DNA from: Mesostigma viride
Lineage: Eukaryota; Streptophyta; Mesostigmatophyceae; Mesostigmatales; Mesostigmataceae
DNA length: 64,000 nucleotides
Direction: 5' to 3'
Assembly: GCA_009746045.1 (NCBI GenBank)
Contig: RPFO01000076.1
Location: 4,319,617 to 4,383,616 of the forward strand
This document shows, one piece after another, positions 45,965-54,872 of the stretch (the first letter of the stretch is position 1; every line of letters begins with the position of its first letter). A program made the position numbers and the translations under genes. Under the pieces are notes generated by a model, which was not told where the DNA came from, made no database searches, and was given only the letters and a program-made list of their open reading frames with translations.

Positions 45965-47886
45965 TCGGGGTTCTTTGAACGGAGTTTCTTCTATACGTGA
46001 ATGCGGGAACAAGAGGCCGCTGGATGAGCGGCTTATAGGTCGCAGTGTTTACTCGTAGCTGTTTGGCTAGAGCTTTTGTGATTAGTAGATGCAATATAGT
46101 GCATGGTTGAAAAATGAATTAAATAAAATGTGCGTTCCGCGCTTGGGTTGATTATACCCGGGCGGAACGGGGCGTGAGGTGCAGTGCCCCTGAAAAGAAC
46201 AACCTACGCATTATTTAATACTAGCCGTGCAGATTCGGGATATTCTACCCCCGGTCTGTACGGTTAGCGTCTTACTAGCATCCACTAAACATAAGGGTTT
46301 AATGACGTCAGTTAGCTAGGGATAAGGGAGGTTTTGCGACTAAAAGCCGCTCTGGCTGGTTTTGTCGGCCTCTTTCTTTGCTCGTTGTCGTTGCGGCGGC
46401 AGCCGCAGCTATGGGTGCTGCGGAGCAAAATCCCAAAAGCACTGGTTGCACTGGCCACTTGGCCAGTGGTGAGACTTCCAGTTGTTAACCGGCCAGGCGT
46501 AGTTCCTCGCCCGGTTAACTAAAAGAAAAGAAAAAGATTACCTCCGGTCCGCACCTTTTCCCCAGCTTGGGGTCTTTGGTGGGCCGGATGCCGTGACAGG
46601 TGCTCAACTGTCGCTTGGTCGGCCCAGTGCGCGAGCTGGTGCTCCGTACCTGGGGATGCTTGCACCCCGGGTTGGAGCCGGATGGCTGGCACTGGCGACC
46701 CGTGTCTCGGTCCGCGGCCTGCGGCTTTTTCTTCGGAAATTGCTGCTGGCCAGCAAACTTTGCAATTGCCTTCCGCCGAGGGGGGGGTGGTTGGGGCTGG
46801 GGACGGCGATGGGAAAAGCGTCTAAGCTAGAAATTTTTTCCCCACGCATAGAAACCTCGGGGGGGAATGCGGTCTTGGCTGAACGGACTCTCGTTCAGCC
46901 AGGTGCCTGGGGCTGTGGCCTCGGGCATCCGGGCTGGCGGGGCCTGGGCTAGGTCCACGTTTTTTCTCGAAGCACCCCGGGTCTATGGGGAGACGGCCAT
47001 AGCGGTACCGACTCGGGGCCCCGAGAGGGGTCATGATAGGCTGGCCGTGCGCAATCGCAGTGCAAATGCGCTGGGCCTTTTTGGGCCTGGCCATGCATCC
47101 ACAGCCGCCGGGCACACGCCTCCCGATGTGGGGGGGCTCCCGTTTTGCGGCAGGGCGGTCACTTGTGACAACGAGCAAGGTGGAGTGCGGCTTCAAGGGA
47201 AAGCCAGGGCGGGGGTGATTGGGCAACGTACTTCATGAAGGGCCTTGAACGGCGTGCCTCCGGGCATGTCAATTAGTGTCACATGTATGCTTCCACTTAT
47301 TGTTTTAATGAAGATGCTGGTTTTTGTGGGAGCTACGTGGGACATGAATCGGGGTTCTTTGAACGGAGTTTCTTCTATACGTGAATGCGGGAACAAGAGG
47401 CCGCTGGATGAGCGGCTTATAGGTCGCAGTGTTTACTCGTAGCTGTTTGGCTAGAGCTTTTGTGATTAGTAGATGCAATATAGTGCATGGTTGAAAAATG
47501 AATTAAATAAAATGTGCGTTCCGCGCTTGGGTTGATTATACCCGGGCGGAACGGGGCGTGAGGTGCAGTGCCCCTGAAAAGAACAACCTACGCATTATTT
47601 AATACTAGCCGTGCAGATTCGGGATATTCTACCCCCGGTCTGTACGGTTAGCGTCTTACTAGCATCCACTAAACATAAGGGTTTAATGACGTCAGTTAGC
47701 TAGGGATAAGGGAGGTTTTGCGACTAAAAGCCGCTCTGGCTGGTTTTGTCGGCCTCTTTCTTTGCTCCCCACCCACCCACCCTTGTCTTGGTTGCCTCTA
47801 GGGCAACGTACTTCATGAAGGGCCTTGAACGGCGTGCCTCCGGGCATGTCAATTAGTGTCACATGTATGCTTCCACTTATTGTTTT
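45965..47886. repeat. Structured direct-repeat block inside element P
   Basis: A 420-bp sequence Y occurs at 45964-46383 and 47348-47767, and an 86-bp sequence X at 47221-47306 and 47801-47886. The order is Y, 837-bp spacer, X, 41 bp, Y, 33-bp spacer, X. It contains strong hairpins: CGTTCCGC/GCGGAACG (46133-46169 and its copy), GTTAACCGG/CCGGTTAAC (46484-46519), CACTGGCC/GGCCAGTG (about 46449-46468) and GGCTGAACG/CGTTCAGCC (46877-46900). No convincing ORF. Confidence 0.85.
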
Positions 47887-48552
47887 TTGCATTACTTAAC
47901 TAAAATTGGGCCGCGTGGGGAAATCCGGCGTTCCGCACACACCGCTCGTTACCGAGGTGACTCGATTAATTACGACTCGGCTATTCCCAGCCTCCCGCCG
48001 TAATCCCTATTTCGACTTGGCCTACCCGGCCTCCGCCAAACATAGAAATCCACAAATATTCGACTCGGCCTCCCAGGCCTACCCGCCGCAAATATTTCCG
48101 TGCCTCCGAGAGGATTCGAACCCGGTACCCCAGGAGCGAACGCCAATCTTAGTTAAGTAATGCAATACGCATTACTTTTGCATACTTGCAAGTATGCAAA
48201 AGTAATGCGTATTGCATTACTTAACTAAAATTGGGCCGCGTGGGGAAATCCGGCGTTCCGCACACACCGCTCGTTACCGAGGTGACTCGATTAATTACGA
48301 CTCGGCTATTCCCAGCCTCGCGCCGTAATTCCTATTTCGACTTGGCCTACCCGGCCTCCGCCAAACATAGAAATCCACAAATATTTCGACTCGGCCTCCC
48401 AGGCCTACCCGCCGCAAATATTTCCGTGCCTCCGAGAGGATTCGAACCCGGTACCCCAGGAGCGAACGCCAATCTTAGTTAAGTAATGCAATACGCATTA
48501 CTTTTATATACTTGCAAGTATGCAAAAGTAATGCGTATTGCATTACTTAACT
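47887..48552. repeat. Right-hand units of element P
   Basis: Palindrome remnant 47887-47901, a slightly diverged body to 48150, palindrome 48151-48226, body 48227-48476 and terminal palindrome 48477-48552 (two substitutions near its centre). Confidence 0.93.
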
Positions 48553-49699
48553 TACGTGGTTTGCTTGATTAATTAATGAATTAAGAACATAACTCCGTTG
48601 GGAGCCTATGTCACACACATAGCCCTTAGAAGCTAGGGGGCATATCAAGAAGACAGCCAGCATATGGTAAGCGGGGGCATATGGTTAGTAAAACATTTTG
48701 AGCTACAACCTGCAGGTGGGGGGGATGTAAACCGCCATCTTCTATTAATTAATTAATCAATTAGAGTCGTGCTCCCATTGCACACCTACTATTAATTAAT
48801 TAATTAATTAATTAATTAATTAATTAATTAATTAATTAATTAGACTCGTGCTCCCGTTGGGGAGTCACGGAGCATTAACCCCGATGCATGGATGGATGGG
48901 TGCAAACACCTACTATGGTTGCTTGATTGATTACATGTCAAGGAGACAACCATGTGTTTAATTTATTAGTTGTCTTGCTTAATTAAGTTAATGAATTTTT
49001 TTAAACATTAAGTGAGACAACTATTAAACTTGTGCCATCCTCCCATTGGAGAGTCACGGAGCATTAACCCCGATGCATGGATGGATGGATGACCCCGATG
49101 GATTAATTAATTAATTAATTAATTAGACTCGTGCTCCCGTTGGATGTGACCCCAATGGATGGAGACAACTATGTATCATGGTTGCTTTGCTTCATGTATT
49201 TAATAAATCAATGAGACAACACATGATAGTACGCTGTCTCACTTAATGATATAGTTGTCTCACTTAATAGCAAGCAAGCAACCACGTACTACGCACACGC
49301 ACGTACGCATGTCAGCCAGCCATTCTACTAAGGGAAGCAACTTTCATGCGCACGCATGCATGCACACTAGCATAATGCATATCATTTTCAGAATGAGTGA
49401 CACAACATTATACCCGGACGCACGGCGTTCCTACGTCGATATTAATTAAGTGCTCACTTAAGACTATTTTCTCACTTATTATATTAAGTGAGACAACCAT
49501 TGTATTAGGTGAGACGACTAAAATTTAGTGAGGCAACTGTTCCTAGTAGCTGAAATGTATGTTGCTTAATAGGACATCAAGGAGACAAGTATAACTTACT
49601 GAACAACTATAACCATTTACGAATTCATCAAAGAGATAACGAAGGTATGGTTCCATTAGTGTACTTCATTGCATTACCGTTAAACAAGCAACACTTGCT
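48553..49699. repeat. AT-rich region with TTAA arrays, SINE-tail fragments and a GTGAGACAAC motif
   Basis: No gene. A (TTAA)n array at about 48792-48841. At least four fragments of the SINE 3' region (CTCGTGCTCCCGTTGG...) near 48766, 48843, 49030 and 49128, each beside TTAATTAA or ATGGATGG runs. GTGAGACAAC-like motifs occur in both orientations between 48940 and 49540. Confidence 0.75.
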
Positions 49700-49917
49700 T
49701 CATTGATCACTTGCATTGTAATAATAAAGCAAGGATATACATTTGTGAGGTATGTTGGAGCCGGCGGCTACATAGGTGCGACAATGAACATGATGCGCAC
49801 CGCTAAACTCAGCGCAATGGAGGTCAGTCCACAGAGTAGAGTCACTAGCATGATCAGTTGTAAGGGTACCAATCTGATTCAATGATCACCGCCCCACGTG
49901 ATGTCTAACATCATGAC
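49700..49917. other. No gene recognised
   Basis: Only short opposing open frames of about 60 codons with no recognisable motif. Confidence 0.6.
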
Positions 49918-50929
49918 TCAATCTGCCCATATTGGATCACCCCAGGTTTCTACCTTAGAAGCTTTTACCTCTACGGTTAGGGCAGCCGCGACCTGGGCCG
50001 AGGTAAGGCCATGGCCACGAGCCAAGGTCTTCCATTGCCACCTGCCAAGAACGCCCTTCGTGACCACGTGCCCGTGGACGTTGGCATCATCGGTTGCAAG
50101 GGCCTCCTCAACCTCAAGCCACTTGTTGTACTTCTTCTTGAAAACTGAAAGGACGACATACTGTGTTCCCTTGATCACGAAAATGCGATTGCGACGCACG
50201 CGCCCACCTTGCCCCGTTGGAATGGGCACGCGGTTCCACCAACGCCCTTGGAGCGTATTCACGCGCCCAGCGCCCGAGGCGTTGCCTTGCCTCCTTTTGC
50301 CGGTTACTACTTAACCCCCCCAACGCCTCGCAAGCCAAGCCCATCACCTGGCTACACACCAAGTCACACGATGCCTCATCGCTAGCCACCACGCAAGGGA
50401 GACTCAAGATGTTGCGCAAGGGGTCACATTGCATCATAACTTCCCCTACCTCGTCGTTGCTGTGGTCAGGCGCACCCATCGTAGTCTCACCCTCCCTCAC
50501 AAGGCCCTCCCCCACAAGCCCCTCCCCCACAAGCCCCTCCCCCACACGCCCGCCTGATGCTTGTCCCTCGTCAGTCATGCCACCAACTAAGGTAGCTTGC
50601 ATGCGCAGAGCCATTCCCTCGAGCAGTGGCTCAAGAGGGTCTAACTCCTCCTCGGGGGCAGGCTTGCAGTCCCGGCCACAATTGCACACCTCTACCTCAC
50701 GGTCGCATGGTGGCATGGCCAGGTTCAAGGTAGGAGGCATGAACTTGACCAACCGCTGCGACAGGTCGGACACCGCATCGATGCGGTCAATGAATGGCGA
50801 CATGCTTTGCTCCGCAACACCGTAGGCAAGCAGCACATTGCGCATACCACAGTTGACTTCATTCAGAATTGGAAGCACGTGCGATGCCAGCTGATTGACG
50901 ACTGGTTGACTGCCGTGTTCCACCACCAC
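49918..50929 (-). pseudogene. Unknown protein, probably one ORF with a frameshift near 50250
   Basis: From 50929 (MVVEHGSQPVVNQLASHVLP) an alpha-helical-looking region, then a Cys-rich segment (REVEVCNCGRDCKPAPEEE), a short repeat VGEGL (three to four 15-bp units at 50505-50560) and further helix. Near 50250 the more protein-like sequence moves to another frame (GRWWNRVPIPTGQGG, RRNRIFVIKGTQYVVLSVFK, then HVVTKGVLGRWQW) and ends at 49918. I recognise no family. It lies beside the virus-like genes but may not belong with them. Confidence 0.5.
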
Positions 50930-51130
50930 TGCGCCGACTGAGAGAACGAGGCGCGGGCATCCTTGATAGAGGGCCGGACGCCATCGTCGATTGGGTCATG
51001 AGAGCCGCCAAGACCGTCGTCATGCCTGGTAGGCGGGGACTCGCGGGTAAGCGTAAACGTTTCTGATTAAAAAATATCGGTTAGTTGTATACGCAATTCG
51101 GATGCCTGTCGGGAGCAAAGCTGACGTCAT

Positions 51131-51397
51131 GGCAGGGCGACCAGGACGAGCGGGGGGCTCACGAGCGACGACTTGGTGCGGAGGAAGGACGGCCGGGTCG
51201 TTTCGAAGGCGAAGAGCGAGATAGGGGCGCAGAACCCGTGGGCCAAGTTCGTGAAGAAGGTGCACGCGGAGACCGGTGGCTCGCTGAGTGACGCGATGGT
51301 GGAGGCTAAGAGACAGTTGGACGGTTTGATGAGGGAGCGCGGCCTCGCGAACACCGCCGAGAACCGCCGCGAGGTCCTGTCCGGCCTCTCGCGTTAA
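51131..51397 (+). pseudogene. Small basic large-DNA-virus-type protein (GLTxxDLxxxKxGxxVSK motif), apparent frameshift at start
   Basis: The frame reads GGLTSDDLVRRKDGRVVSKA followed by a basic helix (WAKFVKKVHAE) and an acidic/basic C-terminus. The GLT..DL...K.G.VVSK..S pattern is typical of short lysine-rich proteins found repeatedly in phycodnaviruses and other nucleocytoplasmic large DNA viruses. The only nearby ATG (51129) is in another frame; the two frames meet in a six-G run at 51152-51157, so one missing G would explain it. A DNA-associated role is inferred, not shown. Family call made by motif memory. Confidence 0.65.
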
Positions 51398-51472
51398 CCC
51401 GGCTCTTTCCCCGTCGCGGCTGTCCGGCCTCGGTCGCAAAAAAAAACGGAGGTAGGTTCTATATCACTCGCG

Positions 51473-51849
51473 ATGGGTATGTTTATGTACGATTTTAAGA
51501 ACCTCTTCAAGGTCGGCCTGCTGATCGGTTGCACGTGATCGCCACCTGGGTGCGGGTTAAGCGGGAGAAGTTTCGCCTGAAGGCAAACATCCGGTCGACC
51601 GTGTCCATCTCGTGGATTCTGGGTCTCAGCGGGCTCGCCTACGTGCTGTACAGGAACTTCCGCGACAAGGCCTACGCCTACGACACGCTGCCGTGGAAGA
51701 TCTGGAAGGGTTTCTGGACATCCGGTGGTGCCAGTTTGTCCTATTCCATGCTCATGACGGGCGGGTCGGCTCACTTCTCTAGCCGACCGGTGGCTGAGGT
51801 GGTGGAGGCGACGGTGTCGGAGGCGACGGCCCCGACCACGGCCGCGTAA
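51473..51849 (+). pseudogene. Small membrane protein, one-base frameshift near 51530
   Basis: ATG at 51473 begins MGMFMYDFKNLFKVGLLIG and stops at 51536. A second frame open from 51529 continues HVIATWVRVKREKFRLK, then a hydrophobic segment (STVSISWILGLSGLAYVLY), a basic patch and an amphipathic stretch ending in a Val/Glu/Ala-rich tail. One missing base near 51530 would join them. The combined protein would be about 125 residues with one or two membrane helices, like many small virion membrane proteins. An A-rich run and TATATCA precede the ATG. Confidence 0.55.
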
Positions 51850-51920
51850 CTTTAAGACCGGAGCGGGTGGCGCCTAGATCTCCGCCCCCTCGACCTGGGT
51901 CTGGGCCGCGGTCTCGGCCT

Positions 51921-51975
51921 CGGCACGGGCACAGGGATGGGGATGGGCATGGGGGTGGGGACGGGGATGGGGACG
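51921..51975. repeat. G-rich hexamer repeat between convergent genes
   Basis: Repeats of GGGGATGGGCATGGGG type on the plus strand, in the gap between the membrane protein gene and the convergent gene ending at 51995. G-quadruplex formation is plausible. Confidence 0.8.
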
Positions 51976-51994
51976 AAACGGGCGGCTGTCATCG

Positions 51995-52597
51995 TTAGAG
52001 GCAGTCGTCATTTATGTCACGCCCGAGGCGCACAGACTCGCTCCATGACTCGTGGGATGGCAGATTCTTGTTCTCCCCGTTGTAAGTTCCTATGAGCTCG
52101 TAGACGGTGAAGTCCTTGCAATAGTCGTGAATGAGGCGACGGTACGCGGGAGGGAACGAGTACGGCCCTATCTGCAGTTGGTCGAGGGGCGGAACGGACT
52201 TGTAGAACTCGGGATCCTTGTACGGCCTTTCCAGGTGAGCCCGTATCACGCGCACTTCAGGGCGGCGGATGTCGATGTATGAATCCCAACGCCTCCAAGT
52301 AAGGGGACTTGCGCCACTCGCGCACTTCGGTCCGCGGTAGAACTCGACGCTGAATGGCACCTTCTTGTGGAAAAGCATGTCAATTATGCGGTTCATGTGA
52401 CAGTCTTCCAACGTTTTGTCATACGCGTTGAAAACGAGGCAGTAGCGCCCCAACTTGTCTATGAACCCTTGCGTCCCCTTTTCAAAATCGTTGTGAAGAG
52501 AGCCGCTCAGGTTGAGCCAGAACCCCTCCGCCGTGCCCGCTTCGGTCTCTGAAGGCATGAGGCGCTCTAGGGACACGACCGGATACGACATGCTCAA
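51995..52597 (-). CDS. Unknown 200-residue protein of the virus-like island
   Basis: Intact ORF starting MSMSYPVVSLERLMPSE. Mixed alpha/beta composition with several aromatic residues (FWLNLSGSLHNDFEKG, YCLVFNAYDKTLEDCH, PFSVEFYRGPKC, WDSYIDIRRPEVRVIRAH, YSFPPAYRRLIHDYCKDF). No signal peptide, membrane helix or known motif. An AT-rich stretch (TTATATATTTTATTATTATAA near 52600-52625 on either strand) stands directly upstream and may be its promoter. The lack of frameshifts contrasts with its neighbours. Confidence 0.7.
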   Translation of the reverse strand: MSMSYPVVSLERLMPSETEAGTAEGFWLNLSGSLHNDFEKGTQGFIDKLGRYCLVFNAYDKTLEDCHMNRIIDMLFHKKVPFSVEFYRGPKCASGASPLTWRRWDSYIDIRRPEVRVIRAHLERPYKDPEFYKSVPPLDQLQIGPYSFPPAYRRLIHDYCKDFTVYELIGTYNGENKNLPSHESWSESVRLGRDINDDCL

Positions 52598-52764
52598 GTG
52601 AATGATTATATATTTTATTATTATAACCGAGGCGCGCGGGTGCTGGGTTAGCCTATTGACGCATTACAGATTCGACCGCGCGGTATATTCGAGCCACTTG
52701 CCGCCGGGCGTGATCAGGCGGTCGCCCAGACCAGAAGTCTACTATAGAATAGTACACTTTCGAC

Positions 52765-52772
52765 TATAAATA
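52765..52772 (+). promoter_or_regulatory. TATA box upstream of the 52860 gene
   Basis: TATAAATA, 88 nt before the ATG at 52860. In this GC-rich neighbourhood it stands out. Confidence 0.5.
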
Positions 52773-52859
52773 CCGGGACTGGCGACCGAGCGGCGGCCTC
52801 TCACCACACGGGCGGTGTGGGTACATCCGCGCGCGGATTGTCTGGACGTACCAGTAGGA

Positions 52860-53669
52860 ATGAAGACGTTTCGCGTGGCCGCGGACGTCAAGGACGTCCG
52901 TCTCAGTGTCCGGGCAGCGTCCGCCATCCCCACCAACTACTACGGCAAAACCAAGCGCGATACGCTGAGGAGGATAGCGCTCATGCAGGGGCTGCGTCCG
53001 TTCCGGGACGCCACACGCCGGGAGTTGGAGTGCGCGGTGTATTGCAACCAGCAGGCCATCCGCATCCAGCGGTGGGTGAGGCGGACGGTGCTGCCCTACG
53101 CCCGCGCCAAGAGGACGATCGCCGCCCACCTATCGATGAGGGTGTCCAACAAGGAGGACCCCATCACGATGGAGGATTTGCCGTCAAAGGAGAGGGTGTT
53201 CAAGTTCGTGCGCCCCACGCGGCAGGTAGTGGGGTTCGACGCGGTGCGGCTGGCGGAGTACATCATCGCGTCCGGGCGGTTCGAGGACCCGCAGACCCGG
53301 TTCCCGTTCTCGCCGGGGGACCTGTGGAGGCTGGACAGGCAGGTGCGGAGGCTGGGGTTCCAGCGCCACTCCACGCTGTACATCTACCATCACCCGGAAG
53401 TGGTGAAGGCCATGCGCGACCACGAGTCGCTGCTGGTGGGACTGGACAGGATCTCCACGGACCTGGTCGCAAGCATGGTGGACATTGCGGGAGGGGAGGC
53501 GGCCGACGCGGAGACGCTCTCCATCGTGGCGACGGATCACGTCCCGCAGTGGAGGACGTACGTTCGCCAGTTGTGCGTGCTGGACGTCCACGCCGGCACC
53601 ACCACCGCGGACACCTGCATCCGGATGGTGCGGGCCGAGTCCGGCAGCGACAAGTCCCCCGACAGTTAG
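52860..53669 (+). CDS. SAP-like / IQ-motif / DPIT-motif protein, large-DNA-virus type
   Basis: Start at the ATG giving MKTFRVAADVKDVRLSVR (an upstream GTG is also open). Residues about 35-65 (KTKRDTLRRIALMQGLRPFR ... TRRELECAV) look like a SAP motif. Next comes an IQ-like helix (AIRIQRWVRRTVLP). Then DPITMEDLP, VFKFVRPTRQVVGFDAVRLA, EYIIASGRFEDPQTRFPFS and DLWRLDRQVRRLG form a compact domain resembling a U-box/SP-RING-like fold without Cys/His, an arrangement I associate with giant-virus proteins. 269 residues, intact. A DNA- or chromatin-associated role is inferred only. Confidence 0.65.
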   Translation: MKTFRVAADVKDVRLSVRAASAIPTNYYGKTKRDTLRRIALMQGLRPFRDATRRELECAVYCNQQAIRIQRWVRRTVLPYARAKRTIAAHLSMRVSNKEDPITMEDLPSKERVFKFVRPTRQVVGFDAVRLAEYIIASGRFEDPQTRFPFSPGDLWRLDRQVRRLGFQRHSTLYIYHHPEVVKAMRDHESLLVGLDRISTDLVASMVDIAGGEAADAETLSIVATDHVPQWRTYVRQLCVLDVHAGTTTADTCIRMVRAESGSDKSPDS

Positions 53670-53738
53670 ATGAGATGCTTAGGCTGACACACGGATTTCC
53701 GGCCTGCGCGCCGCGTATTGCCTACCGCGGCTGAGCAG

Positions 53739-53782
53739 GACACCTCAGTACTGTACGGCAGGGTGTACGGTACTGAGGTGTC
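53739..53782 (+). terminator. Strong hairpin 70 nt after the SAP/DPIT gene
   Basis: Perfect 13-bp arms GACACCTCAGTAC / GTACTGAGGTGTC with a further GTAC/GTAC pair inside. Several giant viruses end and polyadenylate mRNAs at such hairpins; that role is inferred here. Confidence 0.55.
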
Positions 53783-53828
53783 ATGTGGACCGATGTGCGG
53801 TTAGTGCCAGACTGTGCCTAGACTCTAG

Positions 53829-53871
53829 CTCGACCCGCCAGATCCGGGTTATCCGGGTCTGACGGGCCGAG
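53829..53871 (+). repeat. Second hairpin after the virus-like genes
   Basis: Arms CTCGACCCGCCAGATCCGG and CCGGGTCTGACGGGCCGAG pair with three mismatches or wobbles around a GTTAT loop. The remainder of 53670-54161 holds no gene that I can support. Confidence 0.5.
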
Positions 53872-54161
53872 TGTAGTTGATGCTAGTGACGTGGTCGCAT
53901 GGCATTGCAGTGTCCAGTTGTCCACTGGTAGGTGCTGCAGGTAGCACTGCCATAGGCATATAGGCGTAGCACTGGGGAGTGCCGCAGCACCCGAGTTTGC
54001 CCAGACGTTCCATTCTGAGCCCTCAAGCTTACACTACTCTCATTGTATTATTGCTAATACAACCATCGTTCCCTTTCAGCTTTCGGCAGTTGTCCATCGT
54101 CGTTAGACTCGTTCCAACTTGGACTGAAAAGCTTTTTTATTTTTTCCGAAAAACAAAAAAC

Positions 54162-54872
54162 ATGGCTTCCAACAACGTCAACGACAACAACAACAAGGGG
54201 AAGGCGCCTGCCAGGCACACATCCCCCCGACTCCAGCCGGAGGGCACGCCCTCCGCCAACGATGCAGCGAGGGTGACGCCTAGCGTCACCTTCCGCACGG
54301 TGGTCGCCGACCACCCCAGGCGTCGGACCCCGCAGGTGGGGACCGGCGCCCGGGGGATGGCGAGCGGACGTCCGTTTGCCACTGGCGGCTCGTCCGCCAT
54401 GGCACCCGGGGGGCAGGTCCCCCGGGCACGTCATTCCCCCGTCGCAGGTGATGGGGGTCGTGAACGGAGTGACTCCTCGGAAGAGGACGGGGAGGTGCCG
54501 CCTGTGAGGCCACGGCCTTCGCTAGAGATTTCTTCCCAGACGCCAGCGACGTCTGGCAATCTCTCGGTGGGCCGCCAAATGGCCATCCTGGACATCGACC
54601 GGTATGGTGCGCATGTTCCGCCGCCTGTAGAGTTCGGGCGCTTACCGTATCTTCTCCCCATCGGGGAAGACGACATCCCAGCGTTCATCTCGGTGAACGG
54701 CTGGATCATTCGCCAGCGTTTTCAGTTGACCGCCGATGAGCCGACGCATGCGATGGATGTTCATCGGACGCACACGCTTCTCGAGCATCGTTTGCGGATG
54801 CAGTTCCACCTGATCCAGGTGGCAGTTTGGATGTGGTGTTTCGCCAATCGGCCGAGGCACAACCCAGGCACT
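54162..54872 (+). pseudogene. Unknown ORF, 3' end cut by Gypsy-A2
   Basis: ATG at 54162 (MASNNVNDNNNKGKAPARHT) after an A/T-rich stretch. Asn/Lys-rich start, Pro/Arg/Gly-rich disordered region, an acidic patch (SDSSEEDGEVPP), then an ordered-looking part (MAILDIDRYGAHVPPPVEFG, NGWIIRQRFQLTADEP, MQFHLIQVAVWMWCF). It stops being natural where the A2 LTR begins at 54873; the next stop lies inside the LTR. The layout recalls retrotransposon gag or ORF3 proteins, but I cannot assign it. Confidence 0.55.

Larger units (their letters stand above)
44533..48552. mobile_element. Element P: palindrome-ended compound element (4.0 kb), TSD TACGT
   Basis: TACGT flanks it (44528-44532, 48553-48557). Both ends are 76-bp palindromes AGTTAAG...CTTAACT. 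Between them are three head-to-tail 326-bp units (76-bp palindrome plus 250-bp body), one inverted body, an unrelated 1.9-kb block that splits a palindrome (45965-47886), and two more units. Bodies are nearly identical, pointing to recent amplification. The 83-codon open frame repeated in each body is a by-product of the repeat. Confidence 0.88.

Noticed and set aside
45964-47767. Y repeats as the LTRs of a small LTR element or a retrozyme
   Set aside because: The repeats lack TG...CA or AGTTA...TAACT ends, no TSD flanks them, the X repeat breaks the LTR-internal-LTR layout and no hammerhead core (CTGATGA with GAAA) is visible.
44613-48482. Repeated 83-codon ORF (MGRVGKSGVPHT...) present in each element P body
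   Set aside because: It exists only because the bodies are identical repeats. It has no start context, its composition is translated repeat DNA, and it ends at the palindrome.
52817-53734. 305-codon ORF overlapping the SAP/DPIT gene in another frame
   Set aside because: Gly/Pro/Arg/His-rich composition typical of a shifted frame in GC-rich coding DNA; the 52860 frame has ordered motifs.
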